Origin: Candidatus Kapaibacterium sp.
GTDB taxonomy: Bacteria; Bacteroidota; Ignavibacteria; Kapaibacteriales; Kapaibacteriaceae
Length of the DNA: 56,504 nt
Direction: 5' to 3'
NCBI GenBank assembly: GCA_018882895.1
Contig: VERF01000009.1
Span: 1 to 56,504, forward strand
Part shown: in pieces, positions 47,102 through 55,872 of the stretch
How the letters are laid out: each line of letters begins with the position of its first letter
How positions within the stretch are numbered: position 1 is the first letter of the stretch
Position numbers and translations under genes: made by a program
The notes under the pieces: generated by a model
Told to the model about the DNA's origin: nothing
Databases searched by the model: none
Seen by the model: only the letters and a program-made list of their open reading frames with translations

Positions 47102-48639
47102 TATTTTTCCAGGATCGTGAATTCAACGCGACGATTCTTGGCGCGCCCTTCGTCGGTGTCGTTGCTGGCCACCGGACGTGTTTCGCCATAGCCACGGGCG
47201 CTGATTCGCAGCGGACTGACGCCGCCCACCGTCACGACATAATCCTTCACAGCACTTGCACGGTCTTCTGACAACTGCTGATTATCCGAGTCTTTCCCCA
47301 TGGCGTCGGTGTGACCGCTTACTTCGATCTTGATCGTAGGGTTGTCTCGCATCAGACTCACCAGCTGCTGCAGTTCCGTGGTCGATTCAGGGCGAAGCGT
47401 GGCGAGCTTCCGATCGAAGAATATGTTCTTCAGTTCAATCACGACACCCTTCTCAAGAGGCAACAGTTCAAGATCACGCTGACGCTCGGCATATTCGGTG
47501 TACGAGGTCAGGTCGATGTTCTCACTGACGGCCACAAAGTCCCTGGCCTCGGCCCTGAGTCCATACGAAACGCCTGCCGGTAGCGTAATGGTATACTCAC
47601 CAGTGCCGTCGGCTGATCGAGCACGGCCAACCTCAGAACCGGTCGCAAGATTCACATAGACGATGTCGGCTGCCACCGGCCCTTTGGACTTCATGTTCAA
47701 CACCCGACCTGAGAGAAGCACGACCGGACGCGGTCGAACCTTCTCCGGAAGGCGCACGCGGAAGATGTCGCCACTGAGCGTGTCGACATACGAAACAAAG
47801 TAGGCGAACTTGCCATCGGCCGGGATCGTGTACGAAAGATCCCAATCCTCGGAATTGATGGTTGGCCCAAGATTCTCCGGTTCGGACCAGTTGGTCCAGG
47901 TTGAATCCAGACGGCGCGAGACGAAGACATCGAATGCACCGTACCCTGGGCGCCCGTCAGTAGCGAAATACAATGATGCGTCATCCGAAGCCAGAAAAGG
48001 TGTGGCCTCCTGACCGGACGAGTTGATGACCGAACCCAGATTCAGCGGGGAAGCATACGTTCCGTCCTTCTTGCGGAGACTCACGTAGAGATCTCTACTA
48101 CCCCGAGAATCCGATCTCTGGATGGCCATGATGAGCGCTTCTCCGTCATTCGACAGGCAGAACTCAGAATACTTGCTGTCGTTTGAATAATCGGCAATAT
48201 CCACCGGCCTCGGAACCGACCATCCAGAACTTGCCCGTTGGGAGATTGCCACGCTTCGCAGCCGTGCTGAGGGGTCGGAGTATGCGTCAAGAAGCAGCAT
48301 TGTCTTTCCATCCGGAGAGATCGAACAAACGCTGTTGTTGCCGCGGTTGTTGAGAACTCCGCCGATGTTCACGGCCGGACCCCATGTACCGTCTTCTCTG
48401 AGTTCACTTACCCATATGTCTTCGCCCCCTCCACCGATGTTATCCGGGGAGCCCTTACGACACAGGTACAAGGTGCGGCCGTCCGGCGAGATGACTGGTT
48501 TAAGATCATCATACGCGCTATTGACGAGCGCACCAAGTGACTCGGGCTTGAAGGTGCTATCAGCAGCTGCCGATACCAGCGTGTGGCACGTCAGCGCGAG
48601 CGCAAGCACGCAGTTCAAGAGACGACAAGTGTTGACCAT
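47101..48639 (-). CDS. OmpA family protein with PD40 propeller (PorE-like)
   Basis: 512 aa. A signal peptide (MVNTCRLLNCVLALALTCHT) is followed by PD40/WD40-like blades (LKPVISPDGRTLYLCRKG, NSVCSISPDGKTMLLLDAYS and ATPFLASDDASLYFATDGRP). A carboxypeptidase-regulatory-like beta domain lies near 300-385. The OmpA peptidoglycan-binding domain is IFFDRKLATLRPES, then VSGHTDAMGKDSDNQQLSED and ending RRVEFTILEK. The propeller, CRD and OmpA order matches PorE of the T9SS, which tethers the secretion machine to the cell wall; PorE also has TPRs, not seen here. A T9SS role is plausible given four T9SS cargos in the window. Confidence 0.85.
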   Translation of the reverse strand: MVNTCRLLNCVLALALTCHTLVSAAADSTFKPESLGALVNSAYDDLKPVISPDGRTLYLCRKGSPDNIGGGGEDIWVSELREDGTWGPAVNIGGVLNNRGNNSVCSISPDGKTMLLLDAYSDPSARLRSVAISQRASSGWSVPRPVDIADYSNDSKYSEFCLSNDGEALIMAIQRSDSRGSRDLYVSLRKKDGTYASPLNLGSVINSSGQEATPFLASDDASLYFATDGRPGYGAFDVFVSRRLDSTWTNWSEPENLGPTINSEDWDLSYTIPADGKFAYFVSYVDTLSGDIFRVRLPEKVRPRPVVLLSGRVLNMKSKGPVAADIVYVNLATGSEVGRARSADGTGEYTITLPAGVSYGLRAEARDFVAVSENIDLTSYTEYAERQRDLELLPLEKGVVIELKNIFFDRKLATLRPESTTELQQLVSLMRDNPTIKIEVSGHTDAMGKDSDNQQLSEDRASAVKDYVVTVGGVSPLRISARGYGETRPVASNDTDEGRAKNRRVEFTILEK

Positions 48640-48658
48640 TCACGGGGCCGGATGAATC

Positions 48659-49249
48659 TCACTTGTTCTTTGTGATCTTCATTGAGATCTTCTCGAGTGG
48701 ATTGTTGGCTGCATCCTGCGGTGCTGCCACGATCGCATCGGCGACCTCCATGCCGCTGACCACTTCACCGAACACGGTGTACTGTCCGTTGAGCCATGGC
48801 GAAGGGGCTACACAAACGAAGAACTGGCCGCTGAAGCTGTTCGGGTCGTTCGTGCGAGCAGCCGAAATAACACCACGATCGTGAGAGATGTCCGAGAATT
48901 CAGCTGGCACCTTTTCCTTGTAACCACCGCTTCCCCATGATGCACGAGGGCCGCTCTTGCTGTTCGGGTCGCCCCCTTGGATCATGAAGTTCGCAATGCA
49001 ACGGTGAAATGCCGTTCCGTCGTAGAAACCTTCGGCAACACGTGCTTCAAAGAAGGCGCAGTGCTTCGGTGCGATGGTTGGGAAGAGGCGCAGAACGATC
49101 TTTCCGAGGTTCGTATTGCCTTGTGTTACTTCGATCGTGTACATCGGTCCATCTCCTGGTTTAGCGGGTCCGTTTGATTGTGCGTCCATTGAGCAGCTCA
49201 TGACAAGAAGTGAGCAAAGGAATGAGGCGATCAACGAAGTGATACGCAT
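48659..49249 (-). CDS. Lipoprotein peptidyl-prolyl isomerase (cyclophilin)
   Basis: 196 aa. The signal MRITSLIASFLCSLLVMSC ends in a lipobox (VMSC). The cyclophilin domain has GTAFHRCIANFMIQGGDPNS and GQFFVCVAPSPWLNGQYTVF, with the catalytic Arg (FHR) and hydrophobic pocket intact. It probably folds periplasmic proteins. It lies next to a second, fused cyclophilin, probably its paralogue. Confidence 0.93.
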   Translation of the reverse strand: MRITSLIASFLCSLLVMSCSMDAQSNGPAKPGDGPMYTIEVTQGNTNLGKIVLRLFPTIAPKHCAFFEARVAEGFYDGTAFHRCIANFMIQGGDPNSKSGPRASWGSGGYKEKVPAEFSDISHDRGVISAARTNDPNSFSGQFFVCVAPSPWLNGQYTVFGEVVSGMEVADAIVAAPQDAANNPLEKISMKITKNK

Positions 49250-49298
49250 GGTTTTCTCTCCAAAATGAAGTGTTGAATTCAGATCTGATTTGCGTCCA

Positions 49299-50759
49299 TC
49301 ATCGGGTCCGGATGCTCTTCACAACGATCGCAGACTTCGGGATACCGTCGGTATCGCCAAGTGGGCCCGGCTCAACGTCCACCCCGCCGATCTTCGTGAC
49401 TGTTTCCATTCCTTCGATGACGCTGCCAAAAATCGTGTATTGGTACGGAAGTGCCGAGGCCTTTTCCAGACAAATGAAAAATTGGCTGGTTCCGGAGTTC
49501 GGGGTCGACTTACGCGCCATGGCCACGATGCCCGGTCGATACCCCCTTCGTGCCGATGGTAATGCCTCGTCCAACTCGTCGGAAAGGGGCTCTCCGGTTG
49601 CCGTCTGGCCCCCTCGACCCCATTCACTGCGTGCCTTCCGGTCGCGCGTGGTTGGGTCGCCCATTTGGATGACGAAGTCGCGGGCAACCCTGTGGATCAG
49701 GGTTCCATCGTAGAATTTCTTCTCCACCAGGCCAACAAAGTTCGCAACGGTCTTCGGCGCGTCGTTGCCATAGAGCTCGATCTGTATCGGCCCCTTGGAG
49801 GTCATGATCTCCACCGTGTCCGTGGCAATGGCACCACCGAGCGAATCAATCGGTGGTACGCTAAGCTTCTCGGCAGGTGGGGCGATCTGGCGAACTGTCT
49901 CGGCCGGGGTTTCATTCTTTGGCTCACATCCGGCCAGCAGGATGACCAGTCCCAGGGCAACGCGATAGATGACGAACACTGCCATTGTTCGGGTGCGCAG
50001 ATACTTGAGCAAAGCATCAATGCTCCAGTATCCGCTGACGAACGCTGCGAGTGTGGCCGCACCGAGCTGCAGACCGCCGTCGCTCATGGAGATGTGCTTA
50101 AGCTCATGAGAAAACTCAAGAAGTCCAGCGGCGAGAATGGCGGGTATGGACATCAGGAACGAGAACCGAGCCGCATGCTCGCGCGTCATCCCGCGGAATA
50201 GTGCCGCCATCATCGTCGATCCACTTCTCGACGAACCCGGAATCAGTGCCAAACACTGCGCAAGCCCGATGACAACGGCATCGACAACGCCAAGGTCACT
50301 TGTCGACCTGGTGAAGGAAGCCCGCCGTTCGGCCAGCCACAACAGCAGCCCCATGCCGATGAGTGCCGCGGCGATCACCGTGAGCTCCTTTGTGACGGCC
50401 CCCTCAATGACGTCCTTGAAAGCCAGTCCGACCACCACAATGGGTACTGTTCCTATGATCACCAGCCATCCCAGGCGACTGTCAGCCCCCTGATCAGCAA
50501 AGCTCCTTCTCTTGGCGGTCAGATTCTCCGATGTCCACGCGTGAACCGCACGAAGGATATCGGAGCGAAAGTAGATCAGCACTGCCGCCAGCGTTCCGAG
50601 CTGAATGGTTGCCATGAACGAGGTCCACCGCTCCGGATGTGCCCGATCGATGACGCCGAACATCGAGCCCGCAAGGGTCAGGTGCGCCGTACTGGAGATG
50701 GGCAGGAACTCGCTGAGTCCCTGAATGATGCCGAGGATGACCGCGGTGAGAAGTGGCAT
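49299..50759 (-). CDS. uppP: Undecaprenyl-diphosphatase fused to a cyclophilin domain
   Basis: 486 aa from ATG 50759 (MPLLTAVILGIIQGLSEFLP), 19 nt after polA. Residues 1-275 are a complete UppP/BacA: ILGIIQGLSEFLPISSTAHL (Glu17, His26) and ALIPGSSRSGSTMMAALFRG (Arg178). UppP recycles the C55 lipid carrier. The frame continues without a stop into a cyclophilin (about 315-486; GTLIHRVARDFVIQMGDPTT and TSQFFICLEKASALPYQYTI). The last UppP helix, Met259 to Cys278, reads MAVFVIYRVALGLVILLAGC, which is also a good lipoprotein signal with lipobox LAGC. A separate lipoprotein starting at ATG 49985 is therefore possible. Fusion, internal start or both cannot be decided from sequence alone. Confidence 0.85.
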   Translation of the reverse strand: MPLLTAVILGIIQGLSEFLPISSTAHLTLAGSMFGVIDRAHPERWTSFMATIQLGTLAAVLIYFRSDILRAVHAWTSENLTAKRRSFADQGADSRLGWLVIIGTVPIVVVGLAFKDVIEGAVTKELTVIAAALIGMGLLLWLAERRASFTRSTSDLGVVDAVVIGLAQCLALIPGSSRSGSTMMAALFRGMTREHAARFSFLMSIPAILAAGLLEFSHELKHISMSDGGLQLGAATLAAFVSGYWSIDALLKYLRTRTMAVFVIYRVALGLVILLAGCEPKNETPAETVRQIAPPAEKLSVPPIDSLGGAIATDTVEIMTSKGPIQIELYGNDAPKTVANFVGLVEKKFYDGTLIHRVARDFVIQMGDPTTRDRKARSEWGRGGQTATGEPLSDELDEALPSARRGYRPGIVAMARKSTPNSGTSQFFICLEKASALPYQYTIFGSVIEGMETVTKIGGVDVEPGPLGDTDGIPKSAIVVKSIRTR

Positions 50760-50778
50760 GGACACAAAAATAGTCTGC

Positions 50779-53595
50779 TCAATGCGCATCGTACCATGAC
50801 GGGCCGAAGCCGGTCTCGACAACGACGGGTACCCCCTCCAGAGGCAGTGCGCGCTCCATCTCCTCCTTGACCATCGCAAGAAGCCAGTCGACCTCTTGAG
50901 AGGGGGCTTCAAAGACAAGCTCGTCGTGCACCTGCAGCAGCATAAGCGAAGAAACTCCTTCGCTCTGCATACGATTGTGAACACCGATCATCGCCAGTTT
51001 CATCATGTCGGCAGCCGTCCCCTGAATGGGCATATTGATAGCGGCACGCTCAGCAGCCGTTCGAAGACCTCTATTGGCAGCATTGATCAAAGGGAAGTAC
51101 CGCCTGCGCCCAAGAATGGTAGCAGCATAGCCTCTTTCGCGGGTTGACTCAATGGTATCGTCCATGTAGCGCTTGATACCGGGATACTTCTCAAAGTAGC
51201 TCTCAATGATCTTCTGTCCCTCCGTGCGCGGAATGCCAAGTCGCTGTGCTAGCCCGAACGCGCCCAGACCGTACATGATTCCGAAGTTGACGGTCTTTGC
51301 CACCCGTCTCTGTTCGGCTGTCACGTCAGCAATGGCCACATCATGCAGGATCGCGGCCGTGGCCGAATGTATGTCGGCCCCGCTGGAAAACGCCGAGCGG
51401 AGGTTCTCGTCTTTGGAGATCGCCGCCATGATCCGTAGCTCGATCTGCGAATAATCGGCCGATGCAATCACCCAGTCCTTCTTCTGAGGCACAAAGGCCT
51501 TGCGTATGCGCAGGCCGAGCTCGGTGCGAATTGGGATGTTCTGCAGGTTCGGATCAGTCGACGAAAGACGACCGGTCGCGGCAACGGTCTGATTGAACGT
51601 CGTATGAACGCGCTGCGTGTCGGGGTTGATGAGTCTGGGAAGCGACTCCACGTAGGTTGAGCGGAGTTTCTCTACTTGACGATAATCGAGGATCATCTGC
51701 GCTATCGGATACGAATCCGCAAGCTCTGTCAACACCGATGAATCGGTTGAATAACCTGTCTTTGTCTTCTTCGATGCCGGAAGCATGAGCTTCTCGAATA
51801 GCACTTCAGCAAGCTGCTTCGGTGAGGCGATCGTGAACTCCTCACCGGCCTCCTTCCATATCTCCTGCTCAAGACGCCGTGCCTCGGTGCGCATGAAGTC
51901 GCCCAGATCGCCGAGCGACGCCGTGTTAATGCAGACGCCGTTGCGCTCCATTGTGACCAGTACGGGCACAGCAGCAAACTCGACACGCCGGGCAAGATCG
52001 GCCAGGTCATTCTTCCCGAGCTCCGGCTCAAGAACGTGACGGAGCTTCAGGGCCACATCGGCATCTTCGCACGCGTACTCCGATACTCGAGCGGCATCGA
52101 CCTCGCGCATGGAGATCTGCTGTCCACGCTTCTCGCCAATGAGCGTCGTGATGGATATCGGCGCATAGGTAAGCCAACGCTCGGAGAGCGCATCAAGATT
52201 ATGTGGGCGATCGGGATCAAGCACATAGCTGGCAAGCATGCTGTCAAAGGCCAAGGGGCGAACGTTGACGCCGTACCTGCTTAAGATCAGCATATCGAAC
52301 TTCGCATTCTGGCCCACCTTGCCGATATCATCACTCTCAAGAAGCGGTTTTACGGCTGCCAGCACATCATCCACCGGCAGTCCGTGCCCGTCGCCATGAC
52401 CACCAAAGAGTGAGCCCCCTGCATCAGGATCGGGATCGTCAACATCCACATAGTAGGCCTTGCCTTGGGTGGCACACAGAGCAATGCCAACGATGCGACA
52501 TCGCATCGCATCTAGTCCCGTTGTCTCAAGATCAAATGACAGCTCGCTCGCCCCTTTCAAGTCCTCAATCATGGCCGTGAGTGAACCCGGCGTGTCGATC
52601 AGCGTATAGTCGTGTGGGATGTCCGACAGGATCTTCAGGTGGTGAACCTGCGTGTGCAAGGGGGCTTCCTCAGCTGCATGACCAGAGGCGTGCGAAGGAC
52701 GTTCCGACGCACCTTCGGGGGCCTGGGCATACTTGGCGAACTTTCGCCGTAGCGTGTGAAAGCCGAGGTCCTCACAGAAGGTATCGATGGCACTGCCGTC
52801 CATCGGCTTGCGCACCAGGGCAACACGTTTGGCATCGATGGGAACGTCGGTATGTATCGTGACGAGGGTCTTGGAAAGGAACGCCATTTCGCGGCAGTCG
52901 ATCAGCTTCTTTTTCACCGACTCGCGTTCCACTTCGTCGATACGTTCGTAGAGTGCCTCAAGAGAGCCAAAGTGCTCTATGAGTGGGATCGCCGTCTTCT
53001 CGCCCACGCCCTTGACGCCGGGAACGTTATCGGAGGAGTCGCCGATGAGCGCCAATACGTCGATCACATGCTCCGGGCCAACACCGAACTTGTCCTTGAC
53101 CTTGCCGGCGTCCATCACGTCGTACTCGCCAACATCTTTGCCTGGACGCAGGATCTTGACCTTGTCGCTTACCAGCTGGAAATAGTCCTTGTCCGAGGTC
53201 ACACACAGAATGTCGTGCCCATCGTGACTTTCCCGCTCACAGATCGTGCCGATGACATCATCGGCCTCGAACCCGGGCATCTCAACCATCTCCAGCCCCA
53301 TGAGCCCGATGAGCTGCTTGATGCGAGCTAGCTGCGGGACAAGGTCTTCCGGGAAGGCATCCCTATGCGCCTTGTACTGATCGTACAGCTTATGCCGGAA
53401 CGTCGGCTCAGGTGTGTCGAACACAACGGCGATCGCATCGGGACTATGCTTATCAAGAAGCGAGGTAAGGATGTTGGCAAAGGCAAAGACGGCAAACGTC
53501 GGCTCGCCGGAGGGGGATTGCATCCCCGTTCGCTGCAGGGCATGGTAGGCTCGGAACACGAGCGACATGCCATCGATGAGAATCAGTGGGCCCAT
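50779..53595 (-). CDS. polA: DNA polymerase I
   Basis: 938 aa, full length. The 5'-nuclease domain is residues 1-290 (LILIDGMSLVFRAYHAL; GFEADDVIGT; GDSSDNVPGVKGVGEKTA). The 3'-5' exonuclease keeps its DxE (FDLETTG, 354-360) and GQNAKFDML, so proofreading should be active, unlike many Gram-positive enzymes. Polymerase motifs A (ASADYSQIELRIMAA), B (RRVAKTVNFGIMYGLGAFG) and C (QVHDELVFE) are intact. It heads the seven-gene minus-strand run and is divergent from the TerC gene (32-nt gap). Confidence 0.99.
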   Translation of the reverse strand: MGPLILIDGMSLVFRAYHALQRTGMQSPSGEPTFAVFAFANILTSLLDKHSPDAIAVVFDTPEPTFRHKLYDQYKAHRDAFPEDLVPQLARIKQLIGLMGLEMVEMPGFEADDVIGTICERESHDGHDILCVTSDKDYFQLVSDKVKILRPGKDVGEYDVMDAGKVKDKFGVGPEHVIDVLALIGDSSDNVPGVKGVGEKTAIPLIEHFGSLEALYERIDEVERESVKKKLIDCREMAFLSKTLVTIHTDVPIDAKRVALVRKPMDGSAIDTFCEDLGFHTLRRKFAKYAQAPEGASERPSHASGHAAEEAPLHTQVHHLKILSDIPHDYTLIDTPGSLTAMIEDLKGASELSFDLETTGLDAMRCRIVGIALCATQGKAYYVDVDDPDPDAGGSLFGGHGDGHGLPVDDVLAAVKPLLESDDIGKVGQNAKFDMLILSRYGVNVRPLAFDSMLASYVLDPDRPHNLDALSERWLTYAPISITTLIGEKRGQQISMREVDAARVSEYACEDADVALKLRHVLEPELGKNDLADLARRVEFAAVPVLVTMERNGVCINTASLGDLGDFMRTEARRLEQEIWKEAGEEFTIASPKQLAEVLFEKLMLPASKKTKTGYSTDSSVLTELADSYPIAQMILDYRQVEKLRSTYVESLPRLINPDTQRVHTTFNQTVAATGRLSSTDPNLQNIPIRTELGLRIRKAFVPQKKDWVIASADYSQIELRIMAAISKDENLRSAFSSGADIHSATAAILHDVAIADVTAEQRRVAKTVNFGIMYGLGAFGLAQRLGIPRTEGQKIIESYFEKYPGIKRYMDDTIESTRERGYAATILGRRRYFPLINAANRGLRTAAERAAINMPIQGTAADMMKLAMIGVHNRMQSEGVSSLMLLQVHDELVFEAPSQEVDWLLAMVKEEMERALPLEGVPVVVETGFGPSWYDAH

Positions 53596-53613
53596 TTGTA
53601 CAATCTACGGTCG

Positions 53614-53621
53614 TAGTTTCG
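53614..53621 (+). promoter_or_regulatory. -7 box directly ahead of the TerC gene
   Basis: TAGTTTCG fits TAnnTTYG and ends 6 nt before the ATG at 53628. The start of transcription would fall at or next to the start codon, so the message may be leaderless. No TTG lies 20 nt upstream. Confidence 0.4.
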
Positions 53622-53627
53622 CAAAAC

Positions 53628-54560
53628 ATGATGCTCCCAATCATACCCGAGCCGATCCTTTACACCGGCTTCATCATCCTCGTATTGCTTCTTCTGGCGC
53701 TCGACCTTGGAGTGTTCAACAAGACGCCGCACGTGGTCAAGGTAAGCGAGGCCGTAGGCTGGACGGTCTTCTGGATATGCCTTGCCCTGCTCTTCAACCT
53801 GTTTGTATACTTCGAGAAGGGGCCTTTGGCAGCACAGGAGTTCTTTGCCGGCTACCTTCTTGAACAGTCGCTCTCGGTTGACAACATCTTCGTGATCATC
53901 CTGATCCTGAAGTACTTCAAGGTCGCCCCGCAATACCACCATAAGGTACTCTTCTGGGGCATCATCGGAGCACTTGTGATGCGCGGCATGATGATCGCCA
54001 TCGGCGCTGCCCTGATCGCCACCTTCAGCTGGATCTTCTACGTCTTTGGCGCATTCCTACTGTTCACGGGCATCAGAATGGCCTTCAGCGACGAGGAGGC
54101 CGAAGAGCTTGAAGCCAACAAAGTGGTGAAGCTTGCCCGGAAGTATTTGCGTATCACCAATGAGTACCATCAGGATCGGTTCACCATCATGAAGGATGGC
54201 GTGCGCTGGTTCACACCGCTGTTTCTCGTGCTCATGGTGGTGGAGTTCACTGATCTGATCTTCGCCGTTGACTCCATTCCCGCGATTTTCGCCGTTACCA
54301 AAGACCCGTTCATCGTCTTCACCTCGAACGTCTTTGCCATCATGGGCCTACGGTCACTCTTCTTCGCCGTCGCCGGCGTCATGGGCATCTTCCATTACCT
54401 CAAGTACGGCCTCAGCGTTGTTCTGTCGTTCATCGGCGTGAAGATGCTCATTCATGACCTCTACGTCATGCCTATAGAAATAGCCTTGGGCGTGATCGCC
54501 GTAGTGCTAACGGTGAGCATTCTGGCCTCCATCCTGATGCCTCAGCGGAAGGATGCGTAA
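53628..54560 (+). CDS. TerC family membrane protein
   Basis: 310 aa from ATG 53628 (MMLPIIPEPILYTGFIILVL). Nine or so hydrophobic helices. The TerC/Alx signatures include LEQSLSVDNIFVIILILKYF near residue 85 and VVEFTDLIFAVDSIPAIFAV near 205, each with the acidic residues of the metal site. Family members export manganese or help metalation of secreted proteins; tellurite resistance itself is not implied. It overlaps the NlpC gene by 8 nt. Confidence 0.94.
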   Translation: MMLPIIPEPILYTGFIILVLLLLALDLGVFNKTPHVVKVSEAVGWTVFWICLALLFNLFVYFEKGPLAAQEFFAGYLLEQSLSVDNIFVIILILKYFKVAPQYHHKVLFWGIIGALVMRGMMIAIGAALIATFSWIFYVFGAFLLFTGIRMAFSDEEAEELEANKVVKLARKYLRITNEYHQDRFTIMKDGVRWFTPLFLVLMVVEFTDLIFAVDSIPAIFAVTKDPFIVFTSNVFAIMGLRSLFFAVAGVMGIFHYLKYGLSVVLSFIGVKMLIHDLYVMPIEIALGVIAVVLTVSILASILMPQRKDA

Positions 54561-55017
54561 AGGGGCTGTCTTCCTCGCGGCACTCGCCGTCCTCTTATCC
54601 CTCGGCTGCAGCTCAGCCAAACGTATTCGCGTTGATGCGCCCCCTTCCGTCAGCTCGATCATTGATCGGGCGCAAGATCTCATTGGTACGCCGTACTGCA
54701 CGGCCGGCGTGACTCCGGACTGCTTCGACTGCTCGGGCTTTGTTGGCTACTGCTTCGTCCCCACCGGCGTTCCCCTGCCTCGCACCTCTCGCGAGCTCTT
54801 TAACGTGGGGCAAAACGTCAGCCGATCTGACCTCGCCGCCGGCGACCTCGTCTTCTTCTCAACCTCCAACAGCATCATCAACCACGTCGGCATCTTCCTC
54901 GCCGATACAAGGTTCATCCACAGCTCCACCTCCAACGGCGTCATGATCTCCTCCCTTGAGGAGCCGTATTGGAAGCAACGGTATAAAGGCGCGAGGCGTG
55001 TGACGAGTGACAAGTGA
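54553..55017 (+). CDS. NlpC/P60 lipoprotein endopeptidase
   Basis: 154 aa. The signal MRKGAVFLAALAVLLSLGC ends in a lipobox (SLGC). The C40 peptidase domain has the nucleophile Cys in FDCSGFVGYCF (about residue 60), and NHVGIFLADTRFIHSST supplies the His residues. It cuts peptidoglycan stem peptides. The final codons (VTSDK and the TGA) are formed from the first heptads of the repeat array, so its 3' end has been overwritten or extended by the repeat. Confidence 0.92.
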   Translation: MRKGAVFLAALAVLLSLGCSSAKRIRVDAPPSVSSIIDRAQDLIGTPYCTAGVTPDCFDCSGFVGYCFVPTGVPLPRTSRELFNVGQNVSRSDLAAGDLVFFSTSNSIINHVGIFLADTRFIHSSTSNGVMISSLEEPYWKQRYKGARRVTSDK

Positions 55018-55060
55018 CAAGTGACAAGTGACGAGAGACAAGTGACAAGTGACGAGTGAC
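55000..55060. repeat. Degenerate heptad array, left arm
   Basis: Eight complete 7-bp units plus a part unit: GTGACGA, GTGACAA x3, GTGACGA, GAGACAA, GTGACAA, GTGACGA, GTGAC. Only two positions vary. On the opposite strand the unit is TCWCTYG, the same as in the right arm, so the two arms form a long imperfect inverted repeat. Confidence 0.92.
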
Positions 55061-55072
55061 GGGCATAATGGC

Positions 55073-55138
55073 CCCGCGGCCTTGGCCGTGGGTGCGCATA
55101 ATCGTCATCGCGCAATGGATTCCCGCCTTCGCGGGAAT
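55073..55138. repeat. Two hairpins between the heptad arms
   Basis: CCCGCGGCC-TT-GGCCGTGGG (55073-55092, nine pairs with one G-T) and ATTCCCGC-CTTC-GCGGGAAT (55119-55138, eight perfect pairs). The second looks like the widespread ATTCCCGC...GCGGGAAT palindromes dispersed in many bacterial genomes (REP/MITE-like). Downstream of nlpC they could also stop transcription. In the remainder of the 389-base gap up to hsp20, only a weak promoter candidate is seen. Confidence 0.7.
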
Positions 55139-55147
55139 AACGATCGG

Positions 55148-55223
55148 TCTCTTGTCTCTCGTCTCTCGTCTCTCGTCTCTCGTCACTCGTCACTTGTCTC
55201 TCGTCTCTTGTCTCTCGTCACTG
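55148..55223. repeat. Degenerate heptad array, right arm
   Basis: Ten complete TCWCTYG units and a part unit: TCTCTTG, TCTCTCG x4, TCACTCG, TCACTTG, TCTCTCG, TCTCTTG, TCTCTCG, TCACTG. It is inverted relative to 55000-55060 and ends about 180 nt before hsp20. Confidence 0.92.
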
Positions 55224-55406
55224 CCACTCTGTCAGCCCCCTTTGCCGCACAACTGTCGTATTGACATCGACTTACGCTGGCGTTATGTCATTACGGCAGA
55301 TTTTCAGGTTTGGCACGATTTTCCAAGATGTTCGTCATCACCGCAGTTCCACCAATGGCCATTGGGAGCACAAATGTCATTCCTCATCACCACTAGGAGA
55401 CCGACA

Positions 55407-55847
55407 ATGTCCCTGATCAAAGTTGATCCGTTTCGCGGAGTCGATACGGTATTTCGTCGCATGAACGAATTGTTTGATGGCTTCAACGACGGAGGCCTGC
55501 AGTTCGAGATCGGCGAATTCTCACCTCGCGTTGATATCTGCGATGAAGCAGAAGGAGTGTCTTTCCACGCCGAGCTTCCGGGCTTGGACAAGAAGGACGT
55601 CAAGATCACCGTCACCGATGATCGTGTGCTGACAATTCGCGGCGAGAAGAAGCGCGAGGAGAAGCAGCAGAACAAGAACTACACGCGTATCGAGCGCAAC
55701 TACGGTTCGTTTTCGCGGTCGTTCACGCTGCCAAACGATTTGAAGCTGGACTCGGTGAAGGCAACATTCGACAAAGGAGTTCTGACGGTGTGGGTGGCCA
55801 AGAAGGAGCCGGCCATGCATAAGGAACAAGAGATCAAGATCGCGTAA
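55407..55847 (+). CDS. Small heat-shock protein (Hsp20/alpha-crystallin)
   Basis: 146 aa from ATG 55407, with AGGAG 9 nt ahead. An upstream in-frame reading would cross the repeat array and is rejected. The alpha-crystallin domain runs from FSPRVDICDEAEGVSFHAEL to the conserved A-x-x-x-n-G-V-L segment (VKATFDKGVLTVWVAKKEPA). It holds unfolded proteins for the DnaK and GroEL systems. It stands 40 nt ahead of dnaK. TTGACA (55261) with TATGTC 17 nt on is a weak promoter candidate. No CIRCE is seen. Confidence 0.97.
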   Translation: MSLIKVDPFRGVDTVFRRMNELFDGFNDGGLQFEIGEFSPRVDICDEAEGVSFHAELPGLDKKDVKITVTDDRVLTIRGEKKREEKQQNKNYTRIERNYGSFSRSFTLPNDLKLDSVKATFDKGVLTVWVAKKEPAMHKEQEIKIA

Positions 55848-55872
55848 GCAATTCACATTCACACACGTTTAG

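Noticed and set aside
55000-55223. CRISPR array
   Set aside because: Units are 7 bp with no spacers, and no cas genes are present.
55296-55330. Possible sigma-54 promoter (TTGGCACG...) before hsp20
   Set aside because: The -24 half is good, but the -12 half reads TTCCA at the wrong spacing and no activator gene or site is seen.
55056-55406. Longer N-terminus of Hsp20 through the heptad array
   Set aside because: The translation of the array is simple-sequence, and ATG 55407 has an AGGAG site and matches the family start.
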